From: Acephala macrosclerotiorum
Lineage: Eukaryota; Ascomycota; Leotiomycetes; Helotiales; Mollisiaceae
Reading direction: 5' to 3'
NCBI GenBank assembly: GCA_014904845.1
Contig: MU119237.1
Span: 248,001-312,000 of the forward strand
DNA: 64,000 nucleotides
The translations under genes and the position numbers were made by a program. The notes below the pieces were generated by a model, which saw only the letters and a program-made list of their open reading frames with translations, had not been told where the DNA came from and did no database searches. How positions within the stretch are numbered: the stretch's first letter is position 1; each line of letters starts with the position of its first letter. Below, piece by piece: positions 22,741-34,703 of the stretch.

Positions 22741-24051
22741 ATGTCGAGCAGAACGGGCTACGCTGTAAGTGCTCCTTTTCCCAGTTCCGCGACGCCACCT
22801 CGAGGTTAACCCCTATCTCATCATCGGGAGTCGTGTCGAGTTCTGCGGCGGTTTGCTGAATATTATTCTTGCCAGGTCGTGGTCGTTCTCACCCTCCTCA
22901 TCTCTTACGCAGTCACGTCCATTCGGTTTTATTTACGATCGCGCTTAAAGAAAAAGTTCCACTGGAATCTCCCTGACACGATTATCGTCATATCCCTGGT
23001 GCGTGCTGTGCGAACTCCGATGTGGGGGTGTGGAGCTAACGGGCGCACGGAATAGATCTTACAGACCGGCTTGTCGGGAATTGGCCTTACGGCGATATAC
23101 TTGCCTCTTTCAGAAAATTCGGAAATTATCCTCAAGGTATATTTTACATCCTTTGTTGACACTACGCTATCAATAGGATATCTTTAACATTCTCACCAGT
23201 TATTCCATTTCGGAAGTTTGGTCTACCTCGGTACATTATGGTCGATCAAATTATCTATTAGCATCTTCCTTCTCCGATTAACACATCGACTCGATCAAGC
23301 CAATCGATTTGCATTGTTCTGTCTTTACGTCATATGTGCCACGTTCGTCGGGGCAGTCCTCGCAGAATTGTGTCAATGTATCCCAATGCCTACGTTGTGG
23401 CAGGGAACTTGCGATCGAGTAAAAATAAAAGCCGCTTTCTGGGCGAAAATTGCACTTAATCTCGGAACGGATATCATGCTCATCTGTGTCCCATTCCCAG
23501 CGCTCTTACTCATCACTGAGAGGCGTATCCGAATTGCCGTTTCGATTGTATTCGGCCTTGCGGGGATCATGGTTGTCGTCTCGATCATCCGTGCTATCCT
23601 GATCGCAAACGACGATATAAAGCTGAACAACTTGATCATAATACTCAGTCATATCGAGGTTATGTCCGGCGTGATCATTAGTGCCTTGCCAGAAGTGAGC
23701 CGAGGCTTCACGAGGGCATACCTCCAAAGCTCCAGCATTAGAAGCTTTGAAACCGGGACGACCAGCCACCGACAGCGAACCCAACAAACTACAAATGGAG
23801 CCACCCTTTCAACGACTGATAGTAAGAAGGATGGTCTTGTTAGTCAGAGGGCGGAGAGGTCGCGCGACGGAATCGATGACATCGAGGCTGAGAGTACTGA
23901 TGAACAATATGATAGTTCTACGAGCAGAGCACTTGAGGACTCTATTGATCGAATCAGTCCATATCCCAGCCAAGGAAGTTCCTTTCCGAATACAACAGAA
24001 GGAAAGAAGGAGATCGTGGAAACGATAACGTTCGAGATGAAAGTTTTGTAA
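22741..24051 (+). CDS. fungal rhodopsin-like seven-transmembrane protein, Pth11-related type without CFEM (359 aa)
   Basis: Exons 22741-22764, 22876-22998, 23056-23136 and 23200-24051 give 360 codons in phase. Hydrophobic spans alternate with short loops: VVVVLTLLISYAV, DTIIVISLILQTGLSGIGL, FGSLVYLGTLWSIKLSISIF, LFCLYVICATFVGAVLAEL, a two-Cys extracellular loop (CQCIPMPTLWQGTC), IALNLGTDIMLICVPFPALL, and IAVSIVFGLAGIMVVVSII. The TLWSIKLSISIFLLRL and NLGTDIMLICVP blocks are typical of the fungal plasma-membrane 'rhodopsin domain' family. The C-terminal ~100 residues are a hydrophilic tail. The Cys-rich CFEM module of Pth11 itself is absent. Ligand and G-protein coupling are unknown for most of this family. 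Confidence 0.85.
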
Positions 24052-24140
24052 AGTACTAAGCGGGGAGTTCTCTTTTCCAGTACGATTTTGTAAAATGTCT
24101 AGACTGAAATACTACTACTCAACAGCAATCTATACATAGA

Positions 24141-25270
24141 GAATGGGAGCGCAATCGCATTTCCAAAGTCAAGGCCATCGTACCCTCTTCTCGACCACCA
24201 AATCCGCGCCTCGGCTTGGTAGAGTCGTCCAATCCCTCGAATGACGCGCACTCGTACGTCCCGGATCGGCTTTCTACGGATACAAGCAGCTGGAAAGAGT
24301 TCCCTCCGTTCCCCAGACTGCCTATCGAAGTAAGGCAGATGATCTGGCTGCTCTCACTTCCTGCGCCGAGAACTATCAAATTCGAGTCGCACAGTGCAAG
24401 GGTCGATGCAGAAATCAGGACTGATCCTCTGAAAGACGAGTCCACGGAGTCCACAAAATCTAGGGGGAGTCAAGGAAGTGGAAATCAAAAGCTGGCAACA
24501 AGAACTGAAGACCGGTGCTGATACCGAGCCAACAATCCAAACACGAGCAATATCAAAGATGGAGGTCTGTGAGAACAAACTGCTGTGGATTCTCCTAGCG
24601 GTCGACAGTGACGCTCGAAGCCTGCACAACAACATTACGATCTTTCCTTTGAGAGACAACTTTGTCGCGGCATCTATGTTGACTTCAAGCGCGACACCTT
24701 TCTATTCAATTCCTGCAAGTCTTTCAAAGTCTTTTGCGGGATCGAAAGACCACAACATTCCGCCAAACTCCGCCTTCCGGATATTCAGAAGCTGCTCGAT
24801 CAAATGTTGAAAGATAGAGGCATCGAGAACCAAAAGTTGCAGAAATTGGCGATTAGCTCACATCTGAATGCTGCCATGATTGCGGTCCTTTCAAGATTCC
24901 AAAATCTGAAGAAGGTAGATTTGACCAAGAAGGAACTCTTCGGTGGCGCTGGACCGACTCGATATCACGCGGGGTTTTGCAGACATGGGATTGTTTGAGA
25001 GCATATGGCGTGAACTGGGGATGAAAGATGCTGAGGAGACTGGGAATTGCCCTCCGAGCATTACCTTCCCAACACTGGAATGGTCGGCCCAGCACGACTT
25101 TCAAGACAAACTCTACAACAGATATCCGCACAGTTGAATCGAGGTCAAGGATCAGTCCAATGACAATGACTCCGATCATGGGTCTCTATCCATATTCATC
25201 GATTCTGTACCAGCGAATGTCAGGTTGCATTAGGTTTTGGGAGAAGGAAAAGTATGAAGTTTTGGGAATG
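24141..25270 (+). pseudogene. 2EXR-domain paralogue with several frameshifts
   Basis: Family sequence is readable only by changing frame at least three times. The N-terminal part and signature (FPRLPIEVRQMIWLLSLP) lie in one frame ending near 24521; LLWILLAVDSDARSL follows in a second. Next QLCRGIYVDFKRDTFLF and ISSHLNAAMIAVLSRFQNLK are in a third, then SIWRELGMKDAEETGNCP in another. Each block aligns in order with the intact copy at 25.7-26.9 kb (QLGRGIYIDFKRDSLLF, LVAILSRFQNLK, QLWKELRDRDAEKTGTLP). No in-frame ATG precedes the first block. It is the first member of a tandem array and is followed by a 25-nt poly(A) run. Confidence 0.78.
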
Positions 25271-25438
25271 GATGGCAGACATGGAAGGAACTAGATGTGT
25301 TTGCCGTGGTGATGGATAAGGAAATCAATTCCTTGGCTAGGTAAATGAACATCAATCGGCCTTTGTTTCGTTGCATCTTCGAATACTCTGATACCTTTTG
25401 CCTGCCCGGTGAATAAGGTCAGATAGTTTTTGAGAGCC

Positions 25439-25463
25439 AAAAAAAAAAAAAAAAAAAAAAAAA
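25439..25463 (+). repeat. 25-nt poly(A) tract
   Basis: Uninterrupted run of 25 A on the plus strand, 170-300 bp downstream of the end of the broken 2EXR copy and on its sense strand. It may be a simple homopolymer expansion or the remnant of a poly(A) tail. It is the longest homopolymer in the window. Confidence 0.9.
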
Positions 25464-25739
25464 CAATTCTTGCAGCAACGAACTTGGTGCTCGAGGTGAA
25501 AAATGCTTGTGAGATTTTTATCATATTTCGCAATTTGAGTATGGAGATTCCAAAACCACGTCTCGAATGTTCGACATCGATCCGAATATTATTATTCAAA
25601 GGTGAGCGACTAAAGCCCCCCAGATGACGTGATCATTACTGAGAGAGCGTCTCGCCTAAAGAAGCGCAACTTGAAGCCATTCGCAAACACCTCCACTGGA
25701 TTAAACAACAAGGATCGTATCGAGAAGAAATTGAAAGTC

Positions 25740-26862
25740 ATGGCTGGCGTAAGTTATGAAGTAAGTTACCTTCCTTGTTTGTATTGTTCGACGGTGACTG
25801 ACTGCTGTGTAGCCGTCTCTCACCGATCCAGATCGTGCAGAGTGGATACATACCCACATCTCGAAACTGCGCGCCAGAACCGCTCCACCTCCTCCAGAAA
25901 GATGGTCACTCGAGTTGCGAAGTTGGGTTCCCATTGAGCCTCTCGATATTTTCGCCAATTCCGACGCACTCGAAGCTTCATTGAACTTTCTGAAGGAATT
26001 CCCACTATTTTCAGAGCTACCAATCGAATTGCGCAGTACAATCTTCGAAATGACCCTCCCAGGCGCAAGGACCATCGAGTTCAGCTACTACAATACCTCA
26101 ATTGTCAAAGCCGAGAATTCCTACGAAGATCCAGCTCCTACTCCCATGCACGACGGACATACCGATGTCGATGTGACCAAGCTACCTACAACCACCCCGA
26201 GCTCCACACCTACGAAGTTGCCATGGGTTCTTCTTGCCGTCAACAGTGAAGCCAGAGCCGTTGCTCAACATTTCTACACCTTGAGCTTCGAGAAGCAACT
26301 TGGCAGAGGAATCTACATCGACTTCAAGCGCGACTCCCTCCTCTTCACATCCGCCTACGCCTTACAAACCATGGGTGGAATGTTGAAACCATGGAAACAC
26401 TCCAACTGGGCCCAACCAAAACTCGATGCGCTTATCGAACGACTCCCAGCCAAGCGAAACGAAGCCGAAAAGCACGCCCGTACCATCATGCTTGCTGGAT
26501 TGTTGCCCAAGAGCAAGCCTCTAGTTGCAATTCTGTCTAGGTTCCAGAATCTGAAGACGATCCATTTGGTCACCGAGAGGGTTCGGCCTGGTTGCTTTTG
26601 CGGACACCACACAGAGGAAGTTAGTACGGGACCGTTCAAGCAATTGTGGAAGGAGTTGCGAGATCGGGATGCGGAGAAGACTGGCACGCTTCCGGCTGAT
26701 ATGGCTTTCCCTGAAGTTGTGAAGTGGAAGGAGAGGGAGTTCTTTAGGGCGTTTACAAGCATGTGGATCCCGGAGAGACAAGGTCATCGCAACAGTTGGG
26801 GCAATCTTCTTAGTATCAGTGATGCGGAATTTGAGCGTTTCCTCGAGCATCTCTTCCCCTGA
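25740..26862 (+). CDS. 2EXR-domain protein (intact, two exons)
   Basis: ATG 25740, a very short first exon, then exon 2 from 25813 to 26862. Two GTAAGT donors 12 nt apart (exon ends 25748 or 25760) are both in phase, giving 352 or 356 aa. The 2EXR signature is at about residues 60-80 (FSELPIELRSTIFEMTLPG), followed by LLAVNSEARAVAQHFY in the CHESR position. Here His is replaced, as in many members. GIYIDFKRDSLLF and a C-terminal half ending FERFLEHLFP complete the usual length. It is the best-preserved copy of the 24-30 kb array and serves as the reference for the broken neighbours. Molecular role of the family unknown. Confidence 0.82.
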
Positions 26863-27319
26863 GTACCATCTCGTACCAGGGACAGAGGTGTACGGTCGTG
26901 GGGTTTTTGACAGCCTTGGAGGCATTCGGAATGTATAACGTTAGACCTATTATTGGCAGGGGGACATGCAAAGCATAGTCAAATTGGACTTGTGTACATA
27001 ATCCAAGCACTCCATTCATCAGATAGGGGTCAATGAAGATGCTGAATTGCCTATTACTCCTTCACAAAGTTGTATTTCTAACCCTGAACAACGAACCAAT
27101 CTCAATGCTCAGGAAAGACGAGTACTCTTTAGCTAAGAAACCAAGTGAAGGGCTAGTAGTAACCATGCGTAACGCAGGTTTACGAACTGGTGATATCTAG
27201 ATTGACGCTACGGGGACGCTATGCATGCATGGCCAGGCAAGTGGTATCTTTCGCACAAGAATCAAGCCACCAGATCCAGGCAAAAATCATCCATCCATCC
27301 AGTTGTAGTCTGCACAAAA
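26863..27319. other. intergenic spacer in the 2EXR array
   Basis: About 0.46 kb, no coherent frame or repeat seen. Confidence 0.45.
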
Positions 27320-28345
27320 ATGTCTCTGCAGGTAATAAGCACAATTCCTGAGGTAAGGAACCTTCTCCACGCCTGAAAGAGATATGGACCTCGCTAACCT
27401 ATGCGCAAGGCACAACAGGGTACCAGCGACGCGGCCTCGCCCTTGTCGTCCAACGATGCCTTTGCAAAGGGCGAAGATAAAGCAGCCCCCTAATTCCCTC
27501 TATTCCCGAAATTGCCACTCGAGCTGCGAAGAATGATATGGCAGTGTGCTCTTCCCGGCACTCGAATTATCAAGCTCAACAGCAACCGCACTGTCATAGA
27601 GATACTCGAAAGTTCTTCGAACGACCACCCCTCCTCTTCATCTGCCACTCGTCGGCGAAAGCAATGGATTCAACCAATAATCCCACTACAAAAACCTCTA
27701 CACGCCAAGCTGCCTCGTCCAAAGTCCTCAAAATCCCCAAGGTCTTGCTGGTGGGCAACCAGGAAGCCAGATCCCTAGCGCTCGAATATTATACTCTTAG
27801 CTGTGAGACGAACGATACACCTCCAGTCTACGTCGACTTAGAAATAGACATCTTGGCTTTCGATTCTCGCACAACCCTCACCAAATATGTCACCAAATTT
27901 CGAAGTTCATCCCCACTCGACCCCTCCATCAGACAATCGGGAGCTTTGACCCAGTTAAAGCACCTTGCCGTTGAACCTCATCTATCTGAAAGTCTCATTG
28001 ACACTCATACATTTCAGGGGCCTTGAAAAAGTTACTTTCGTTAAAGCTTTCAAGGCCCGCGAGCCTAGAACTGATAGGCACATCTTTCACGACACGTTTG
28101 CTTTGGAAGAGCGCTGGAAAGGCTTGGAAGCCTTAAAAGAGGACTTGAAGGTGGGAAATCATTCCAGGAATGCTACTTCGTCAACGCATGTTGCACGTCT
28201 ACGACCTTCCTTGACGGATGGCACCCTGGGTTGGAGGTTTTGTGCCGATTGGATTTCGCTCAACGGTTTGGAATTCCTGACATCGGTCGTGGATGCGGAA
28301 AATTCGTATAGTAAGAAAGGAGTGGGAATGACCGCGTCTCTTTGA
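27320..28345 (+). pseudogene. 2EXR-domain paralogue with one stop and two frameshifts
   Basis: A good first exon survives: ATG 27320, a GTAAGG donor at about 27353, a cgctaacc branch site, an acceptor near 27410. The spliced frame then reads EDKAAP, hits TAA near 27491, and continues in the same frame into LFPKLPLELRRMIWQCALPG. A first frameshift near 27660 moves the sequence to the frame of PKVLLVGNQEARSLALEYY. A second near 28020 moves it back for the C-terminal block (GLEKVTFVKAF, then FHDTFALEERWKGLEALKED). Splice sites are intact while the coding frame is broken, so the decay is recent or the copy was long under weak constraint. Confidence 0.75.
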
Positions 28346-28939
28346 TGCACCATGGATGCAGAGGAATAGGGTCAAGGTCTCGTGGCCCGTCCTTCAGCCT
28401 TCTTCGGGATCTTGGTAGCCCTTACCGTGGGAACAACCATGGCGACAAAGCAAATAAACGAGGTCAATCAGATTGTCCTAGGAAACTATTTGTGTAAAAT
28501 TCCCTTTTTACTTTACCATACCTCTGGCTATGATCATAAGAAGATGCAAGGCCAGACTAATGTGACAACAAGTTCTGCATCCCCTTCCAATGTGTCCATG
28601 TAGCATGATAGTGAGCGGCGTTCACTTGTAGACAAGTATCTATATATCTGCATAGTCATATGAACATTATTCAAGGCTTAAAATTTCATCTGGCAAATGA
28701 CAAGGAAACCTCTCTTGACCGTGCAGAAGACACAAAGCAGATGGAGAGTAAAAGAGAGTAGAGGCTACACAGAAACCGGTAATACCCGGAATATTTGAAG
28801 GATCAAGTCCGATTCATACGTATGACAGCAACGCTAAGGAACAATCATTATCCGAGAGGATGCTTAACCCATCCAAACGATCTAGAGACCCAACTTCTAA
28901 ATAGATCGAGCACAGAACACAACAACCACCACGGCTTCT
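28346..28939. other. intergenic spacer in the 2EXR array
   Basis: About 0.6 kb. A 73-codon frame (28382-28603) begins with GTG/ATG-poor sequence and a possible hydrophobic start, but no further support. Confidence 0.4.
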
Positions 28940-29851
28940 ATGATGGCGGCGACCATGGAAGGCCAAGAACCAGCCGTAAGCCTTCACAATATATCTACAT
29001 CAAAGTTCTATACTGATATCTTTGAAATAGCCCGGTCGCGCAGCCAATACCGCAACACCACTCGAGGTCAATGATGACGCGGATGGCAAGCATTCCAGTG
29101 ATGTTGGTACCCCTTGAACAACACCTATCTTGAAATTCTTTGTGTTGAGATTAACCTTAGGCAGGACAATAATGCTGGCGACTTTACTGAGAAAGAGTTC
29201 ACTCTCTTCCCCAAGCTGCCGATTGAGCTCCGACTCAAGGTCTGGGAGGATGCAGCCTCCAAGGGACAACTCATCCACATCAAAGCCAAAGGACTCACAA
29301 GAGGTCAACGGCCATCAACAGTTGCAGGAATCAGGGTACTTCCAGGACTTTCAGGCTTATTCTCTGTCAAATCAATCGGCTACCGAGTACCTGCAGTCCT
29401 GCAGGCCAACCATGAGTCTAGGACCGTTGCAAAGAAGAAGTACAAAGTGGTCTGGGCCCATCGACGCAAGGGACAACGAATCTTGGTCAATTTCGATTGC
29501 GACACACTAGTGTTCGCAAAGTCGTATGACATGATATTGCTTACCAAGGTTCAATACCCAGCCGAGCCGGAACAACATGAGCTCAAGTACGCTGTATTGA
29601 AGGACGAGCTTCGGTATATCGCCGTCAAAGACTGGGGCTCATACATCATCGATCATATGTCTTACTTTGGCAATTTGGTGAAGGTTGCAATTCCAAAGAG
29701 GCAAATTGTCGGAAAGATGTTTAATATCACCCAAGCAGAACTTCAAGCACTGTGGGAGGAGGCAACCAAGAAACATAGAGTTCAACTCAAGAATATTCCT
29801 CAAGTTGGGCAACTGGCTCGAGCTGAATGGATGAAGTTTCTTCAGGAGTAA
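28940..29851 (+). CDS. 2EXR-domain protein (divergent, probably intact)
   Basis: The main exon ends at 29851 and carries FPKLPIELRLKVWEDAAS, then VLQANHESRTVAKKKY (the CHESR position), ILVNFDCDTLVF and a full C-terminal half. The 5' side is inferred: ATG 28940, exons 28940-28975, 29031-29102 and 29165-29851. Donors are gtaagc and gttggt; the last acceptor (cttaggcag) follows a good attaac branch site. This gives 264 aa in one phase, but the second donor is weak and another in-phase donor exists at GAG|GTCAAT. It lacks the Ser/Pro insertions of the neighbouring copies, so it is the most diverged array member. Confidence 0.68.
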
Positions 29852-30621
29852 AGGTAAATACAGTTCACATTCATCTACCTTCGTACCATGGTTTCAATGA
29901 CTAATGCATGAACTTCTAGGTTCTGAAACTCTTGCTGCTAGCTGAGGTTTGACAGGTATGAATGCTAGGTCGAGCTAGGACAATGACAATATGTGTGCCT
30001 GTGCGGAGGCTGAAGGACAGGGAACAGTCAAAACAACAAGTGAACTTGGTCATAGGCAATAGATTCTGTCTCAGCCATAACTTTCTCGTCCAAAATGCCA
30101 AGAGTCATGTGACCAATGCTCGTTCAAAAACAGTTAAATATGATGTCCAAGGCCATCCAGAAGTTGATTCGGACAAGTGCATGAAGATTGTTTGCTCTCT
30201 CCGTGAAAGGTAATGCAAATCAGTTTGTATTGATGCTTAGAAAGAGGACAGTGTGCTGCAAACCTATGAGGACCATGAAGGTATCGTATGCCTACTTTAA
30301 GGCAATGCATATGCTCTGCAGAGCAGTCTCAGTCAAGAAAAAAAGCAAATGGAGGTAGCAAAGTACGGATAAAGCTGGGACATTGGGAATGCTGAGACAA
30401 AGTGAAGTGTGAAGTTGAAGAGAGTTTCTCCGAGGTGGAGTTACTTTAGACCGTTAGCGCCCCGCCATCGTCATTGCCGAATTGAGGCTTGGGCTGGTCG
30501 ACGGTCCAAACAACCTGCCTGCGATGCTCATGATTCCACCTTGCAACGCATTACCCACGACAACGATTGCGCAAAACTTTGTTTGCTTCTGAAAGTTGAA
30601 AGAGATACCCATTCACTGTGC
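29852..30621. other. intergenic, 0.77 kb
   Basis: Separates the 2EXR array from SNX41. Frames present are short and lack domain signal. The promoter of SNX41 is presumably here. Confidence 0.45.
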
Positions 30622-32790
30622 ATGATGTGGAACGACGAAGACAATAATCCCTATGGGACGAGCTTTGAGCGCCGCGACTCATCAGCGTCCTCCACAGCGA
30701 ACCCAAGCTCACCAGGCTCCCGTGAGTTATACTTGCTACATTCTCTTACTTCTCTCCAAGATGATGCAATCTATCTGCCTCAATGAAGATGAACTTGAAG
30801 CTGATCCGGACTGGGAATTCGTAGAGCATGGCTATGCCGGGCCGCGCACTCCCTCTACGATAGACGACAATCACCACGATACAGATACAGATCGGACGCC
30901 ACATTACGATACAAGCGATGCTGGCAGTGAAGATGAGTATGGTGGGCCGTCACCTCCGAAGAGGAAGAAGGGCGGATACGACAGTCGAATTGAGCAAATA
31001 CTCTATGAGAACCCGGATTTGCCTATCCTGATTGTTGATGCCGGAAAGAGCTTGGAGAGTGGAGGAAAATATATTGTCTATACCATTAGAACAGGCGTAA
31101 GGGTACTTGAAACACTGGAAACACGTTTGCTAACGCTGGGCAGGATCTCGAAGTTCGTCGGCGATATTCCGAATTCGCATCACTCCGAGATGCTCTTTCT
31201 CGATTACACCCCACATTAATTATACCTCCAATTCCTGAGAAGCACACAATGGCAGATTATGCTGCGAACCCTACCAAAGCAAAGCAAGATCAGCAGATCA
31301 TTGATCTGAGGAAACGAATGTTGGCAGTCTTCTTGAACAGGTGTCGGCGCATGGACGAAGTCCGGAATGATGGAGTTTGGTGGAGATTTTTGGATCCAAA
31401 TTCTAGTTGGGTATGCTGCTCTAAATTTAAATTGTGACTCAATACTGACAACTAGAAGAATGAGGTCCTCCACTCTCACCCGATCGCATCAATACCTAAA
31501 TCTAACATGAAAGCCCCTCCTCTCGACCCCGCTAATCCCTCTCCTGCACATGCTTGGCTGCCAGTCCCGGCCTCCTCGGCGAAACTCAAGGCGTCTGCGA
31601 CGGCTCCTACAAATGCTTCTGGCATGATAAACCAACCTACCGAGTATGCCGCAAGCCCTTCCACCGCCGCTCATACAATACAAGGAATACTTATTCATGG
31701 CCGCTTCCCTCCAGATTCCCAACATCTGAGCGAGCAAGAACTCGATCCATACTTCATAAACTTCGAGGCATCGACTAAAGAGCTTGAGACCCTCCTTACC
31801 GGCTCAATTGAGAAGGTCAACAGGAGGACGTTGACTCATCTATCTTCCCTCTCTACGGATCTGGCTGAGCTTGGTGCAAGATTCAATGGCTTTTCTCTTT
31901 CCGAACCCTCCCCATCTCTAGCAGCTGCTATCGAACGCGTTGGTCAGGCTGTAGACTCTTCATACCTAGCTACAGAAGAGCTGTCTAGCTCATTAGGCGC
32001 AAGTTTTGCTGAGCCTATGCGCGAAAGTGCCCAATTCGCTGGGGTTGTTCGAGCTGTCTTACGATACCGGGTACTCAAGCGTGTTCAGCAGGAGATGACC
32101 AACGACGAATTAGCCAAGAAGAGGGCACTACTCGAGTCATTAGAGCGCAGCGAATCTGAGGCAAAGAGAATCGAGCAATACTTGAACCAGAGTGGCACAG
32201 CAAATATACCTCGCCGCTCAACTTCCTCTGCTCGAGATCCGCCGTTGTCGAGACGAGAGAATAACCAACAGCAAGAAGACACTGCCTCGATAGATTCCGA
32301 CTTCCCCCCCACACATGGCGACTCATCTACAACACCATCCGCGACTCAGGGAGCACCACAGACCGAGGAACAGAATTCTCCAGCTCACCGAAAAAGCTCT
32401 AGTGGCAACTTCATCACGAATAGGATATTTGGCCGCATTAGCCACGCCGTTCATGGTGTTGTTGATGTTGATCCAGAACGGACAAGACGAGATCTCATTG
32501 GCAAGACTAGGGAGTCAATCTCACAACTTGAACAGGCGCAACAGGCAGCTGAGCAGGATGTTCGAAACGCAAGTGCAGGAGTGTTGAAGGACCTCAAGAG
32601 ATTCCAGGCAGAGAAGGAAGATGACCTGAGGCGATACATGGTATGTTCTCCGTTTTCAGATGTATGTTATGAGTGGTTCACTAACATTTCTCAGCTTGCA
32701 TATGCCAAGAGTCAGATCGAGTGGGCGAAGAAGAACAAGGAGACGTGGGAGGAAGCGAAAGCAGAAATCAACAAAATAGACGAGAGCTGA
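30622..32790 (+). CDS. SNX41: sorting nexin Snx41/Atg20 type (651 aa, five exons)
   Basis: Endosomal PX-BAR protein involved in retrograde sorting and, in several fungi, selective autophagy. Exons 30622-30721, 30789-31096, 31144-31410, 31456-32640 and 32695-32790 sum to 652 codons in phase. The start is MMWNDEDNNPYGTSFERRDS; the second Met at 30625 is the family-like start. The PX domain is at about residues 80-220 with the phosphoinositide-binding RRYSEFASLRDAL and the conserved Pro-rich loop IIPPIPEKH. The C-terminal half is a BAR-like helical region (LERSESEAKRIEQYL, QAQQAAEQDVRNAS, ending KTWEEAKAEINKIDES). A disordered Ser/Gln-rich insertion interrupts it. The exon 2 acceptor (30788) is the only in-frame choice but is weak. 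Confidence 0.86.
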
Positions 32791-33215
32791 AAGATGGGGT
32801 GAATTGCATGGTTCATGGATTACGTTCTAAGCGGTAATAGTGATTGATCGTTGGATGAGCGAGCGGTGAACTGGACTTCACTAATTGTGGGTAATCAGCA
32901 ACTGCCAGTGTAGAGCAGTAATAGAGCGTTATCGTCCACCTTGAGGGATATACCTTTCACCATGACAATGTTTTTCTTAGGTCGTTGACTTGATTCAATG
33001 GATGAGGAGCAAGGTTTGGCAAGCTCTGGAGCTAGGGTCCCCCGCAGCAACTTATCAGAGAATCCGGGGTAAATGACGTAACTAGATCCTTCGGTTCACC
33101 CCATCTTTCTCCTCACTAAAACATATATCAACAGCACCTCTCAGCGATGAAACCGGTCTAATACTGTTTTCCAGGTCGCAACACAAGGCGACAAAAAGAG
33201 GGTTTATTTTTCACC
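32791..33215. other. intergenic
   Basis: 0.43 kb same-strand spacer; nothing distinctive apart from an A/T-rich stretch around 33118-33135 that could be core promoter. Confidence 0.4.
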
Positions 33216-34703
33216 ATGGCGAATATTTACAATAGTCAGTTGGTATGAGTCCCTATTCCTAACGGAGAATCATATCCCTAACATCGCCAGGACGCATACC
33301 CACTCTATCACAAATACCAAGAAGAATCGTCTTACTCCGCTCCTACCGGACCCGCTCTCCCTGCACTCGGCCATGCATTGGCAGGTTCGACTGGAACCGC
33401 CATCTCGAACCTCGCTATATATCCTCTTGACCTGGTAATCACTCGTCTTCAGGTTCAACGTTCGCTCCGAAAGACTTCCACTACTGCCGATGAAGGTGAA
33501 TACAAGGGTGTCATTGATGCCTTCCTCAAGATATATCACAATGAAGGAGGGATCAAGGCATTTTACGGTGGTGTGCTTCAGGATACAGGAAAGTCGATCG
33601 CAGATTCATTTCTGTTCTTCCTGTTCTACAACTATATCCGAACATACCGTCTCCAAAAGAATGAGATAAAAGCGACTACTCTTCCGGTGTTTGAAGAGCT
33701 GGCTGTTGGTACGGTGGCAGGAGCATGCTCGAAGTTCTTCACAACACCAATTGCCAACATCGTCACCCGGAAGCAGACAGCGACCATGATCTCTGCTCGC
33801 TCATCTACAAGTCTTGCCGAACCCACCGTCTCGGACATCGCATCCACAATCCGCAAGGGGAAAGGACTGCAAGGGTTCTGGTCCGGCTACTCGGCATCCC
33901 TTATCCTCACTCTCAACCCGAGCATCACCTTCTTCCTCTACGAAACCTTCAAGCGCGCATTCCTACCCCGCGCTCAGCGCGATGACCCAGGCGCTCGAAT
34001 CACATTCATCATGGCAGCATTCAGCAAAGCTATCGCCTCATCAATCACATACCCCTTCTCGCTCGCCAAATCTCGTGCACAAATATCCTCCAAACCACCC
34101 GTCGACAAAGAATCCGCCAAGATAATCATGGGAGAAGTGGAACAAGTAGACAACAAATCCTCCGCTAAGAAAGTAGGACAAGATGCCAAGTACTTCGCAA
34201 AGAGCAACACAGTATTCGACACGATTCTCAAGATCTACAGAACGGAAGGAGCAGCGGCTTTGTACGAAGGTGTCTGGGGAGAGATATTGAAGGGATTCTT
34301 CAGTCATGGGATTACAATGATTATTAAGGAGACGGTGCATAAGTTGATTATTCAGACTTATTACTTGATTTTGAAGGCGTTGAAGAAGTATCCTAGTCCG
34401 ACGGAGTTGGCGAAACGAGCTGGGGAGTCGGTGCAGGATGCTGGTGAGAGGGCTGGGGAGTTGGTGAAGGAGGGGTATGAGAATGTTACTGGTGCTGTGG
34501 GGGACATGGTTGGAGGTACGAAGGAGGCTGCTGGTGTGGCGGCTGAGAGGGTTGGGGTGATAGGGAATAATGCCACGGAGACGGCGAAAACGGCGAATGA
34601 TCTTGCGAGCAAGGAGGCTGGTCATTTACTTGGAAATGCTCAAGAGATGTTGGGCGACAAGATTGAGAAGACTGGTCAGGGAATCAAGCCCGAGGAGAAG
34701 TGA
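33216..34703 (+). CDS. mitochondrial-carrier-family protein, PMP47/ANT1-like (probably peroxisomal), with long C-terminal tail
   Basis: Exons 33216-33242 and 33291-34703 give 479 aa. Three carrier repeats are visible: YPLDLVITRLQVQ near residue 52 (the PX[D/E]xx[K/R] motif), TTPIANIVTRKQT in repeat 2, and YPFSLAKSRAQ in repeat 3, each followed by a GxxxFYxG-like block (GIKAFYGGVLQD, GLQGFWSGY, AAALYEGVWGE). The imperfect second motif and the overall pattern match the fungal peroxisomal ATP/adenine-nucleotide carrier group rather than inner-membrane carriers. Unusual is the extra ~90-residue C-terminal tail (from about residue 385). It consists of amphipathic Ala/Gly/Glu/Lys repeats (AGERAGELVKEGYENV, GGTKEAAGVAAERVG), LEA-like. 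The gene is convergent with a broken second carrier gene. Confidence 0.8.
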
